The translations under genes and the position numbers were made by a program. Below, piece after piece: positions 7,540 to 15,226 of a stretch of DNA of 18,765 bases (the stretch's first letter is position 1; each line of letters starts with the position of its first letter). The notes under the pieces are model-generated. The model was not told the DNA's origin, searched no databases, and saw nothing but the letters and a program-made list of their open reading frames with translations. This stretch comes from Hallerella sp963597395 (GTDB lineage: Bacteria > Fibrobacterota > Fibrobacteria > Fibrobacterales > Fibrobacteraceae): contig CAVBPX010000048.1 in the NCBI GenBank assembly GCA_963597395.1, forward strand, positions 1 to 18,765, in the 5' to 3' direction.

Positions 7540-9624
7540 TTAGCCGTTTACGGACTTGAAGTCCGCGACGTTCCTTGCAAATTCTTCGAGATACTTGCGG
7601 GCTTCGCCCGCAACCGCTTCCGGTTCGTATCCGAACTTCTTTTCGAGAACGGAAGCCGGGGCGGAGGCGCCAAAGCGTTCAAGGCCCGAAACCTTTCCGA
7701 ATCCGCCGACGACATCCTTGAAAAGCACCGGAAGTCCGCTCGAAAGGGCAAACGCGGGCGTCCACGGCATAACGATGGAATCGCGGTAGGACTTTTCCTG
7801 GATGAGGAAGAGCTTCGGGCTTATCATCGAAACGACCCGCACGTGCTTTCCTTCCTTGCGAAGAATTTCGGCGGCATCGTTCACCAGCTGCACATCGGAA
7901 CCGTTCGCGATAAATGTCAGGTCCGGGCGCGCGCCGCTCGGCGAATTGTCGCTTACGATGTAGGCGCCCTTGCGGCACTTCGAAGCCTCGGCGTAGCGGG
8001 AGCTTCCCGCGGGGAACGGAAGGGAACCCACCTTCTGGCGCGAAAGGATGAGGGCCGTCGGGCTGTCCTCGTTTTCGAAGGCCATTTCCCAGGCGACGGT
8101 CGTTTCGGCAGGGTCCGCGGGCCGCAGAACGAGCATTTGCGGACGACCGTCCGGTTTTTCCAGATCTTCGAGCAGACGGACCTGGGTCTCGTGCTCAATC
8201 GGCTGGTGCGTCGGACCGTCCTCGCCCACGCGGAAGCTGTCGTGCGTAAAGACGTATTTGACGGGAAGTCCCTGCAGCGCGGCCATCCGAATGACGGGCT
8301 TCATAAAGTCGCTGAACACGAAGAACGTGGCGCAAATCGGGTAAAGTCCGCCGTGAAGGGCAAGACCGCAGGCAATGGCTCCCATCGTGAGTTCCGCGAC
8401 GCCGACCTGTACAAAGGCCCCGCCAAAATCGCCGGGCTGCATGATGCGCGTCTCGTTCAAAAACTTCTGCGTCTGGTCGCTGTTCGAAAGGTCCGCCGAA
8501 GAGCAGATGATGTTCCGGTAGTTCTTTCCGAGGTAGGCGAGGACCGTGCCCGAACTGTTGCGGGTCGCGACGCCTTCCTTCTGTTCCAGGTTCTTGAGGT
8601 CGAGCTTCACGCTGTTTCCCGAAAGCCAGGAGCGGAGCGTTTTCGCCTTTTCGGGATTCTCCGCATCCCACTTTGCCTTCTTCCCTTTCCAGGCGTCCGC
8701 ATACTTTTGAAGTTCTTCGAGGCGGAGGTCAAAGGCTTTTTTCACTTCGGGGAAAATCTCGAACGGATTTTCGGCATTTCCGCCGAGGCGACGAACCGTT
8801 TCCTCGGTAGAGGCTCCCGCACCGGAAAGCGGCTGACCATGCGTTGAAACCTTCCCTTCGAAGGATTCGCCCGAGGCGCCGACGGCGCCCTTTGCCATGG
8901 TCGTGTGGCCGATGACGATCGTCGGACGTTCCTTTTCGGCAAAGGCCTTTTTGAACGCCGCGCGGAGTTCCGCCACGTTTTCGCCGTCCGCTTCGAGAAC
9001 GTTCCAGCCCCAAGACTCATACTGTTTTTTAAAGTCCTGGTCCATGACGTCCTCGGTCTTGCAGGAGAGCTGCACGCCGTTCGCGTCGTAGAAGAAGATT
9101 AGGTTCGAAAGCTTGAGGTGTCCCGCGACGCGGCCGACACCGTAGGCGATTTCTTCCTGGATGCCGCCGTCCGAGACTAAAAGAACGGTCTTGTGTTCGA
9201 GGATGTCGCCAAAATGCGCCACCTTGTAGCGTTCCGCGAGGGCGACGCCAACGGCCATTCCCTGCCCGAGGCCGAGAGGTCCCGACGAATTTTCGACGCC
9301 GTGTTCCACGGAAAGTTCCGGATGCCCGGACGTGATGCTTCCGAACTGGCGGAAGTTTTTGAGGTCTTCGAGGGAAAGCCGCCCGGTGAGAACGAGTTCC
9401 GAATAGAGCAGGGGCGACATGTGGCCCGGGTCCATCAGAAAGCGGTCGCGCGCTTCCCAGTGCGGGTTCTTCGGGTCAAAGCGGAGAAATTCCGCAAAGA
9501 GGAGTGTGACCGCGGTTGCGGCGCCCATCGCTCCGCCCGGATGCCCGGACTTGGCCTTTTCCACCATGGCGGCGGAAAGGATTCGAACATTGTCGGCAGC
9601 TTTTTGAATTATAGAATCGTCCAC
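7540..9624 (-). CDS. tkt: Transketolase
   Basis: A thiamine diphosphate enzyme that moves two-carbon ketol units between sugar phosphates in the pentose phosphate pathway. The 694 residues cover the full PP, Pyr and C-terminal domains. SGHPGGAMG (26-34) and GPLGLGQGMAVG (116-126) are the N-terminal signatures. The diphosphate/metal motif is SDGGIQEE...FYDAN (151-182), with Asp152 and Asn182 kept although the usual first Gly of GDG is Ser. The catalytic Glu411 is in VQVGVAEL, and HDSFRVGEDGPTHQPIEH spans 461-478. The start is GTG at 9624, supported by AGAGG 6 bases upstream; no ATG lies nearby. It has its own terminator and is divergent from the glycosyltransferase gene, so it looks monocistronic. 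Confidence 0.96.
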   Translation of the reverse strand: MDDSIIQKAADNVRILSAAMVEKAKSGHPGGAMGAATAVTLLFAEFLRFDPKNPHWEARDRFLMDPGHMSPLLYSELVLTGRLSLEDLKNFRQFGSITSGHPELSVEHGVENSSGPLGLGQGMAVGVALAERYKVAHFGDILEHKTVLLVSDGGIQEEIAYGVGRVAGHLKLSNLIFFYDANGVQLSCKTEDVMDQDFKKQYESWGWNVLEADGENVAELRAAFKKAFAEKERPTIVIGHTTMAKGAVGASGESFEGKVSTHGQPLSGAGASTEETVRRLGGNAENPFEIFPEVKKAFDLRLEELQKYADAWKGKKAKWDAENPEKAKTLRSWLSGNSVKLDLKNLEQKEGVATRNSSGTVLAYLGKNYRNIICSSADLSNSDQTQKFLNETRIMQPGDFGGAFVQVGVAELTMGAIACGLALHGGLYPICATFFVFSDFMKPVIRMAALQGLPVKYVFTHDSFRVGEDGPTHQPIEHETQVRLLEDLEKPDGRPQMLVLRPADPAETTVAWEMAFENEDSPTALILSRQKVGSLPFPAGSSRYAEASKCRKGAYIVSDNSPSGARPDLTFIANGSDVQLVNDAAEILRKEGKHVRVVSMISPKLFLIQEKSYRDSIVMPWTPAFALSSGLPVLFKDVVGGFGKVSGLERFGASAPASVLEKKFGYEPEAVAGEARKYLEEFARNVADFKSVNG

Positions 9625-9659
9625 AGGAAGCCTCTGTAAAAAATTTTCAACCCAAATTT

Positions 9660-9689
9660 AGATTACATTCGTCAAATTCTCAACGGCAA
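9660..9689 (-). promoter_or_regulatory. Possible promoter of transketolase
   Basis: On the minus strand TTGCCG (9689-9684) and TAATCT (9665-9660) are separated by 18 bases and lie about 36 bases before the GTG start. The matches to sigma-70 boxes are partial. Position in the 93-base divergent gap (9625-9717), the only room for promoters of the two flanking genes, is the main support. Confidence 0.35.
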
Positions 9690-9703
9690 AAAGCGAAAAG
9701 AAC

Positions 9704-9709
9704 TATATT
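9704..9709 (+). promoter_or_regulatory. Possible -10 element of the glycosyltransferase operon
   Basis: TATATT ends only 8 bases before the ATG at 9718, and no ribosome-binding sequence lies between. If this is the -10 box, transcription would begin at or beside the start codon and the message would be leaderless. No convincing -35 box is seen. Confidence 0.35.
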
Positions 9710-9717
9710 CAAGCCCG

Positions 9718-12285
9718 ATGAAAAGACTGAAGAGCATTTTACGGAACCTTTTGCACCCCGCGGGCATCGCCGGAACGGTCATTGCGCTTGCAATCCCCTT
9801 CCTCATCTACCTCGCCCCGAACATCGGCGCAAAGGAAATTCTCCGCGTCCTCGACCAAAAGCTTCCCTTTTGGCTGTTTCTCGGACAGATAGCCCTGGGA
9901 CTTTTCCTCTTTTTGTCACTTTCAAAAGATTTTCGAGCCTATTTAAAGGAACATTTCCCTCAAAAAGGCTACACGATCCTCGTCGCGGTCTTCGCCCTTT
10001 TCATGACCGTCTTCGCCGGGACGCAAATCGAGGCGCGCCACCGCGTACAAAGCGACGAGAGCGTCTTCATGGCCATCGCCCAGAACATGTACTTTAACCG
10101 GACGACGGGAACGTGCGACGAGGGCGAATTCAGGGACGGGCACCTCGACTGCCACAGGAACTCCGACAGCTTCAAGACGAAAGGGCTCTCGTTCCTCTAC
10201 CTGCTCGGAATGCCCTTTTTCGGACCGGACCTGCACTGGGTTTTCCACGCGGAACTCCTCATGCTCTTCTTCGCCGCGCTCCTCCTTTTCTTTGCCATCC
10301 GCGCGTGGACCGCGGACGACATGCTCGCCGCGCTTTCGAGCATTATCCTCTTTACGCAGCCGACCGTCCTTTTCCAGTTCCGCTCGATGTCCGTCGAGCC
10401 TCTCTACATTTTCCTTTCGGCGCTTGCGCTCTGGGTTTTCAAGTGGGCCTTTGACCGCAACACGTGCCGCCACTGGATTTTTGCGGCCATCGTCCTCGCC
10501 TTCTTTGCACAGACCCGCCAGGAAACGGTCTTCTGCCTCGCCGCGTTCCTCGCGATAGCGCTCCCGAAAATTCTCGACAAGAAGGACTTCAAGGCCCCGG
10601 CCTTCTTTTTGACCCTTTCCGTCTTCTCCGTCCCGGTTCTCCTCACCATCAGCTTCTTTCAGGGCTACGGATTCCAGGGAGGCGCCTTTTCCGCCCACGG
10701 GCACTTTATCGAGAACCTCCTCGGCAACTGGTCCGTCATGACCAAACCGCTTACGGCAAGCGGCCTCCTCGAAAATCCCTTCCTCGCGAGCTTCAACTAC
10801 CTCTTCCTCGCGGGGCTTCTCCTGCTTATCGTCTTTGCCGCCCGGGAAATCAAGGACAGAACCTTTGGCCCGCACCTCAAAATCGCCGGATTCCTTCTTC
10901 TCTACCACATCCAAACCTACGTCATCCTCGAAAACGTCTCGGGCGACTTCACCATCGAAATCAACCAGCGCTACGCTCTCGTCATGATGCCCACGATGGC
11001 GTTTTTCGCCGCGTTCGCGCTCAAGAATCTCGTCCGGGCCGCCTACTTTCTCCTCGGCATTTCGAACCTCAAAACGAACGTCTTCCTCGGACTTTTCGTC
11101 ACCATTCTCCTCGCGCTTGGAATTTCCGGAAACACGCTCCGATTCCGCGAAAGTTTTAACCAGAACATTATGTATCGCCGAAACCACCTGACGACCGAAG
11201 AAGCGGAAATCTGGAAATGGCTCAAGGCCCAACCCGAAAAACCGCGTCTTTTTGTCTATGGAAGGCCCTGGCACTTTATCGCCTACGGAAAGTCCGCCAT
11301 CCACTACGACAGAATGCGTAAAATTTCCCCGGATTCCCTCGAGCGCCTCATCCAAAAATACGACGGCGAAGTCTATTACATCCGCGGACTCGACTGCTGG
11401 GATTCGAGAACCTATCACGCCAAGGCCGTGGAGCATCGGATTCCGACGACATGCGACGTCTTTGAGCGCGAAGCGAAACTCGAGGACGTCTATCGCGTGC
11501 TGATTACAAACAACTACTGGGTCCGCATCGCAAAGATTCACGCCAAGCGGAACTACGATCCGGCAAAGCTTTTCGCCTTCGGATTCTGGCAGGGAAACCC
11601 CGAAGAAGAGACCCTGATTTTCAACTCGGCGGAATACAGGCAAACAAGCGAGCCGTGGAAAGTCCGCATTTCGCTCAACGGAAACGAGGTTTTTGAAAGG
11701 CCCTATGCGGCGGGCTCCCACAGCGACACGGTCCGGGGTGCGGTTTTAACGCCGGGCTACAACCGCCTCACGGCAAACATCTACGATTCGACGTCAAACG
11801 AAAAAATCGCCGAAGTCGAGGACTACCGCTTTTTCCGGTTTGAAGGCGCCCTGCAGCTGAACCTGATGCAGCCCGTCCGAAACCGCCAGGGATGGGGCGA
11901 ATTGCACACAAATTCCACCATCGAAGGAAACGCCTTTACGCTTTTCTCCAGAACTTTTAAGGAAGGATTCGGAACGCACGCTCCGAGCGCGACCGTTTTT
12001 GACATCCGCGGGGATTTCAGCCGATTTACGGCCATGATAGGGCTTGACGAGGAGAGCCTTTGCAGCGACGGCATCGCCTACCGGGTTTTCGGGGATGACA
12101 GGCTTCTTTTCCAGAAAGCCGCCCTTCCCGCCGGAAAAATCGACACCATCGACGTTTCCGTCCAGGGCGTCCGCTACCTCGAAATCCAAACGGACTCCCT
12201 AAAAAGCAAGGACTGCGACCACGTCGATATCGTCTTCCCGACCCTCTACCCCGACCCGAACCTCAACAAGACGGCCAAAAACTGA
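9718..12285 (+). CDS. Membrane GT-C glycosyltransferase (PMT/ArnT-like) with C-terminal NPCBM domain
   Basis: An 855-residue polytopic enzyme, likely to transfer a sugar from a polyprenyl-phosphate donor on the outer face of the cytoplasmic membrane. About a dozen hydrophobic segments fill residues ~13-475. The first external loop holds Asp113-Glu114 (QSDESVF), in the place of the acidic catalytic motif of GT-C enzymes. A soluble region (~490-620) follows, then a beta-rich segment (~630-715). Residues ~722-843 match the NPCBM carbohydrate-binding module: WGELH, GFGTHAPS (750-757), the GLDEE turn (785-789) and DCDHVDIVF near the end. The gene overlaps the GtrB-like gene by one base (TGATG), which could supply its donor. 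There is no clear ribosome site. The acceptor and sugar are unknown. Codons are strongly C/G-ending. Confidence 0.85.
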   Translation: MKRLKSILRNLLHPAGIAGTVIALAIPFLIYLAPNIGAKEILRVLDQKLPFWLFLGQIALGLFLFLSLSKDFRAYLKEHFPQKGYTILVAVFALFMTVFAGTQIEARHRVQSDESVFMAIAQNMYFNRTTGTCDEGEFRDGHLDCHRNSDSFKTKGLSFLYLLGMPFFGPDLHWVFHAELLMLFFAALLLFFAIRAWTADDMLAALSSIILFTQPTVLFQFRSMSVEPLYIFLSALALWVFKWAFDRNTCRHWIFAAIVLAFFAQTRQETVFCLAAFLAIALPKILDKKDFKAPAFFLTLSVFSVPVLLTISFFQGYGFQGGAFSAHGHFIENLLGNWSVMTKPLTASGLLENPFLASFNYLFLAGLLLLIVFAAREIKDRTFGPHLKIAGFLLLYHIQTYVILENVSGDFTIEINQRYALVMMPTMAFFAAFALKNLVRAAYFLLGISNLKTNVFLGLFVTILLALGISGNTLRFRESFNQNIMYRRNHLTTEEAEIWKWLKAQPEKPRLFVYGRPWHFIAYGKSAIHYDRMRKISPDSLERLIQKYDGEVYYIRGLDCWDSRTYHAKAVEHRIPTTCDVFEREAKLEDVYRVLITNNYWVRIAKIHAKRNYDPAKLFAFGFWQGNPEEETLIFNSAEYRQTSEPWKVRISLNGNEVFERPYAAGSHSDTVRGAVLTPGYNRLTANIYDSTSNEKIAEVEDYRFFRFEGALQLNLMQPVRNRQGWGELHTNSTIEGNAFTLFSRTFKEGFGTHAPSATVFDIRGDFSRFTAMIGLDEESLCSDGIAYRVFGDDRLLFQKAALPAGKIDTIDVSVQGVRYLEIQTDSLKSKDCDHVDIVFPTLYPDPNLNKTAKN

Positions 12286-13196
12286 TGCTTCTTTCCGTTA
12301 TCGTCCCTCTCTTCAACGAAGAGGAAATTGTCGCGAAAACCTTCGAGGTTCTCGAAGCGGAACTCTCGAATATCGAACACGAACTGATTTTTGTAAACGA
12401 CGGTTCCACGGACAAAACCCGCGAAATTCTCGAAGGGCTCCTTCCCCAAACCCCGCAAAACAGGCTCATCAACTTCAGCCGGAACTTCGGGCACCAGGCG
12501 GCTTTCAGCGCGGGCCTCAAGCACGCGACGGGAAAAGCCGTAGTCATCATCGACGGAGACCTGCAGGATCCGCCTTCCCTCATTCCCGAAATGCTCAAAA
12601 AATGGGAAGAGGGCTACCAGGTCGTCTATGCCCAAAGGCGCAAGCGCAAGGGCGAAACTATTTTCAAAAAGGCCTCCGCGCACGCCTTCTACAAAATTCT
12701 CCACGCCCTCACGAGCATCGACATTCCCATGGACACGGGCGACTTCCGGCTCATGGACCGCGCCGTGGTCGATCAGCTGAACGCGCTTCCCGAGCGGAAC
12801 CGCTTTCTCCGCGGGCTTGTCTGCTGGGTGGGATTCAAACGCACGGGCATTCTCTACGACCGAAAGGAGCGCACCGCCGGAACGTCCAAGTATCCGCTCC
12901 GCAAAATGGTGCGCCTTGCAATGGACGGCATCACGAGCTTCAGCACGACCCCGCTCAAGCTGAGCTTTTTACTCGGGATGTTCGCGACGCTCGTCGCCTT
13001 CGGACTTTTTATCTGGAGCGTTCTCGAAAAATTTTTAAACCCGGTGACGACCGTTCCCGGCTGGGCTTCCCTTATGACCGCCATCGTTTTCTTCGGCGGC
13101 GTCCAGCTCATTTCGATAGGCATCCTGGGCGAATACATCGGGCGCATTTACGAAGAAGTCAAGGGACGCCCTCTCTACATCGAGGATAAAAAATGA
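12285..13196 (+). CDS. Family 2 glycosyltransferase, GtrB/DPM1-like polyprenyl-phosphate sugar synthase
   Basis: A 303-residue enzyme expected to move glucose, mannose or a similar sugar from a nucleotide sugar onto undecaprenyl phosphate at the inner membrane. The GT-A part has SVIVPLFNEEE at the N terminus, VNDGSTD at 37-43, NFSRNFGHQAA near 63-73 and the metal-binding DGDLQDPP at 90-97. Two C-terminal membrane helices (~225-247 and ~261-285) and the ending GEYIGRIYEEVKGRPLY are typical of the GtrB/YkcC branch. The start overlaps the previous stop (TGATG), so translation is probably by reinitiation. The stop overlaps the gmk start (ATGA). It would provide the lipid-linked donor for the GT-C enzyme before it. 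Which sugar it uses is not readable. Confidence 0.92.
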   Translation: MLLSVIVPLFNEEEIVAKTFEVLEAELSNIEHELIFVNDGSTDKTREILEGLLPQTPQNRLINFSRNFGHQAAFSAGLKHATGKAVVIIDGDLQDPPSLIPEMLKKWEEGYQVVYAQRRKRKGETIFKKASAHAFYKILHALTSIDIPMDTGDFRLMDRAVVDQLNALPERNRFLRGLVCWVGFKRTGILYDRKERTAGTSKYPLRKMVRLAMDGITSFSTTPLKLSFLLGMFATLVAFGLFIWSVLEKFLNPVTTVPGWASLMTAIVFFGGVQLISIGILGEYIGRIYEEVKGRPLYIEDKK

Positions 13197-13750
13197 AGCA
13201 CCGTCTTTTTGTGATGAGCGCGCCGTCGGGCGCAGGCAAAACAACCCTCAAGGATCTGGTCATCAAGGAGTTTCCCGACATGGTCTATTCCATTTCCGCC
13301 ACGACGCGCGCCCCGCGCGAAGGCGAGATAGACGGGGTCCACTACTTTTTCAAGACGCGCGACGAATTTAAGAAGATGATAGACGCGGGCGAGATGGTGG
13401 AGTGGAACGAGGTGCACGGCAACTTCTACGGCACCCCGAAGAGCTTCGTCGAAAAGATGCTTTCCGAGGGCAAGCGCGTTCTCTTCGACCTGGACGTTTT
13501 CGGAAAGGTGAATTTTGACAAGTGCTACCCGGACGCCATCGGCATCCTGATTCTTCCGCCCTCGCTCGAAGTTCTCGAAAAAAGGCTTAGGCTCCGCGCC
13601 ACGGACTCGGAGGCGGTCATCGAGCTCCGCCTCGAAAACGCGAAAAAGGAAATCCGTTTTGCCGAGGAACACGGTAAATACGAATACACCATCGTCAACG
13701 ACCGCCTCGAAGAAGCCGCCGACAAACTTCGAAAGATCCTTTCGGAATAA
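13193..13750 (+). CDS. gmk: Guanylate kinase
   Basis: It phosphorylates GMP to GDP with ATP, an essential step of guanine nucleotide supply. At 185 residues it is slightly shorter than the E. coli enzyme but complete. The P-loop SAPSGAGKTT is at residues 9-18. The GMP-binding segment SISATTRAPREGE is at 33-45 with its GVHYFF continuation, and EWNEVHGNFYGT is at 70-81. The lid RLRLRATDSE is at 131-140. FDLDVFGKVNF replaces the commoner DIDWQGA motif with the acidic residues kept. The ATG overlaps the stop of the glycosyltransferase gene by 4 bases and has GAGG 7 bases upstream. Placement at the end of a glycosyltransferase operon is unusual but may be only transcriptional convenience. Confidence 0.96.
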   Translation: MKHRLFVMSAPSGAGKTTLKDLVIKEFPDMVYSISATTRAPREGEIDGVHYFFKTRDEFKKMIDAGEMVEWNEVHGNFYGTPKSFVEKMLSEGKRVLFDLDVFGKVNFDKCYPDAIGILILPPSLEVLEKRLRLRATDSEAVIELRLENAKKEIRFAEEHGKYEYTIVNDRLEEAADKLRKILSE

Positions 13751-13787
13751 AGGTTCCCTAAAATTTTCGATTTCCGACGCCCTCGCC

Positions 13788-13801
13788 CGGAAAATTTTCC
13801 G
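13788..13801. repeat. Perfect 14-base palindrome
   Basis: CGGAAAATTTTCCG is its own reverse complement, with outer CGCC (13778-13781) and GGCG (13804-13807) adding a little more symmetry. It could be an operator or part of an intergenic hairpin. No T run follows on either strand, so it does not look like a terminator. Confidence 0.5.
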
Positions 13802-13824
13802 CCGGCGATAAAATTTTTGGTCCT

Positions 13825-13843
13825 TCGCAAAGAAATTTTGCGA
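13825..13843 (+). terminator. Weak hairpin after gmk
   Basis: TCGCAAA (13825-13831) pairs with TTTGCGA (13837-13843) around a 5-base loop and is followed only by TTTCC. It lies 75 bases after the gmk stop and could end the glycosyltransferase-gmk transcript, but the T run is poor. Confidence 0.35.
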
Positions 13844-13913
13844 TTTCCGCTACGGGACGGGCCCGAAATTTTTTATTATTGCAGGTTGGAATATTTCACA
13901 AGGATCTATCACC

Positions 13914-15218
13914 ATGACTTTGAATCCTCTCGCTGACTCCCTCAACAGCGAACTCTCCGCAAACGGGGCATCCATCTTCCAAATGCTTTCCCAAAAGGGA
14001 AAGTCCATCTTTTTCCCGAGCAAGGGAATCCTCGGCCAGGGCGGCGAAGCCAAGGGTAAGGAGATCAACGCGACCATCGGAACGGCCCTCGAAGACGACG
14101 GTTCCCCGCTCGTCCTCCCGAGCGTCCAAAAGTCGCTGAACCTGCCGAAAAACGCATTTCTCTACGCGCCGAGCTTCGGAAACCCGGAACTCCGCGACGC
14201 CTGGAAGGAACAGATCATTCGCAAGAACCCGAGCCTCCAGGGAAAGAACTTTTCACGTCCCGTCGTCTCGGCCGCCCTCACACACGCCATTTCGTGTGCG
14301 GGCTACCTCTTCCTCGACCCGGGCGAAAAGGTCCTGATTCCCGACCTCTACTGGGACAACTACGAACTCGCCCTCGAAAATGCCTACGGCGCAAAGATCG
14401 AAACCTTCGAGACCTTCGACGGGAACGGCTTCAACGTCAAGGCGCTCGAAAAGGCGCTCGAAAAGGACGGCATCGGAAAGAAGGTCGTCCTCCTGAACTT
14501 CCCGAACAACCCGACAGGCTACACCGCAACCGAAAAGGAAGCCGTGCAAATAGCCGAAACGCTCGTCCGCTCGGCGGAAAAGGGCAATAAGATTGTCGTG
14601 CTTCTCGACGACGCCTACTTTGGACTTGTTTACGAAGAAGGCGTAACAAGGGAGTCCCTCTTTACAAAGCTCGTCGATGCGCACCAGGACATTCTCGCGG
14701 TAAAGCTCGACGGTCCGACAAAAGAAGACTATGTCTGGGGATTCCGCGTGGGATTCGTGACGTTCGGATTCAAGGGCGCAACGGCGGAACAGCTCAAAGC
14801 CCTCGAAAGCAAGGCGGCGGGCGCCATCCGCGGTAACATTTCGAACGCGCCGAACCTTTCACAAAAAATTCTCCTCGAAGCCTACCGGAGCCCGGAATAC
14901 GTCAAGGAAAAGGCCGAAAAGTACGCGGTGCTCAAAAAGCGCTACGACACCATCAAGGCGACGCTTGCCGCGCACCCCGAATACGCCGAAGCCTTTACGC
15001 CGATGCCCTTCAACAGCGGTTACTTTATGTGCGTCAAGCCCATAGGAATCGATGCGGAATCCGTCCGACAGGAGCTTCTCAAAAACTACAGCACGGGCAC
15101 CATCATGCTGAAGGGACTTTTAAGACTCGCGTTTTCCGCGGTTCCGACCGACAAGCTCCCCAAACTTTTTGACAATGTTTACCACGCAATCCTCGATCTG
15201 AAACACCAAAACAAATAG
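13914..15218 (+). CDS. Class I/II PLP-dependent aminotransferase
   Basis: A 434-residue fold-type I aminotransferase that should exchange an amino group between an amino acid and a 2-oxo acid. NFPNNPTGYT (195-204) is the classic cofactor and substrate loop. LLDDAYFG (230-237) supplies the Asp and Tyr that hold the pyridine ring. The Schiff-base lysine is most likely Lys270 in GPTKED, with Arg278 in WGFRVGF eight residues later, the usual spacing. A C-terminal Arg in LLRLAFSA would bind the substrate carboxylate. The N-terminal ~50 residues are longer than in aspartate aminotransferase. AAGGA about 9 bases upstream supports the ATG. It sits 8 bases before citrate synthase and probably shares its message. 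The substrate is unknown. Confidence 0.9.
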   Translation: MTLNPLADSLNSELSANGASIFQMLSQKGKSIFFPSKGILGQGGEAKGKEINATIGTALEDDGSPLVLPSVQKSLNLPKNAFLYAPSFGNPELRDAWKEQIIRKNPSLQGKNFSRPVVSAALTHAISCAGYLFLDPGEKVLIPDLYWDNYELALENAYGAKIETFETFDGNGFNVKALEKALEKDGIGKKVVLLNFPNNPTGYTATEKEAVQIAETLVRSAEKGNKIVVLLDDAYFGLVYEEGVTRESLFTKLVDAHQDILAVKLDGPTKEDYVWGFRVGFVTFGFKGATAEQLKALESKAAGAIRGNISNAPNLSQKILLEAYRSPEYVKEKAEKYAVLKKRYDTIKATLAAHPEYAEAFTPMPFNSGYFMCVKPIGIDAESVRQELLKNYSTGTIMLKGLLRLAFSAVPTDKLPKLFDNVYHAILDLKHQNK

Positions 15219-15226
15219 GAGACCTT

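Larger units (their letters stand above)
13760..13874. promoter_or_regulatory. Phased A/T tracts, probable curved DNA
   Basis: The 163-base gap after gmk (13751-13913) holds five AAATTTT-type tracts, at 13760-13767, 13791-13798, 13810-13818, 13833-13839 and 13866-13874. Their centres are 31, 19, 22 and 33 bases apart, near whole turns of the helix, and the total span of 105 bases is ten turns. Runs of the form AnTn bend DNA when phased. The stretch lies just upstream of the aminotransferase-citrate synthase pair and may shape its promoter or bind a nucleoid protein. Confidence 0.4.

Noticed and set aside
9943..11721. A 592-codon open frame on the minus strand inside the glycosyltransferase gene
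   Set aside because: It is the mirror of a strongly C/G-ending codon choice (few TTA, CTA, TCA codons), which removes antisense stops. Its product is a low-complexity Glu/Arg/Gly/Val mix without motifs, while the plus strand has clear domains.
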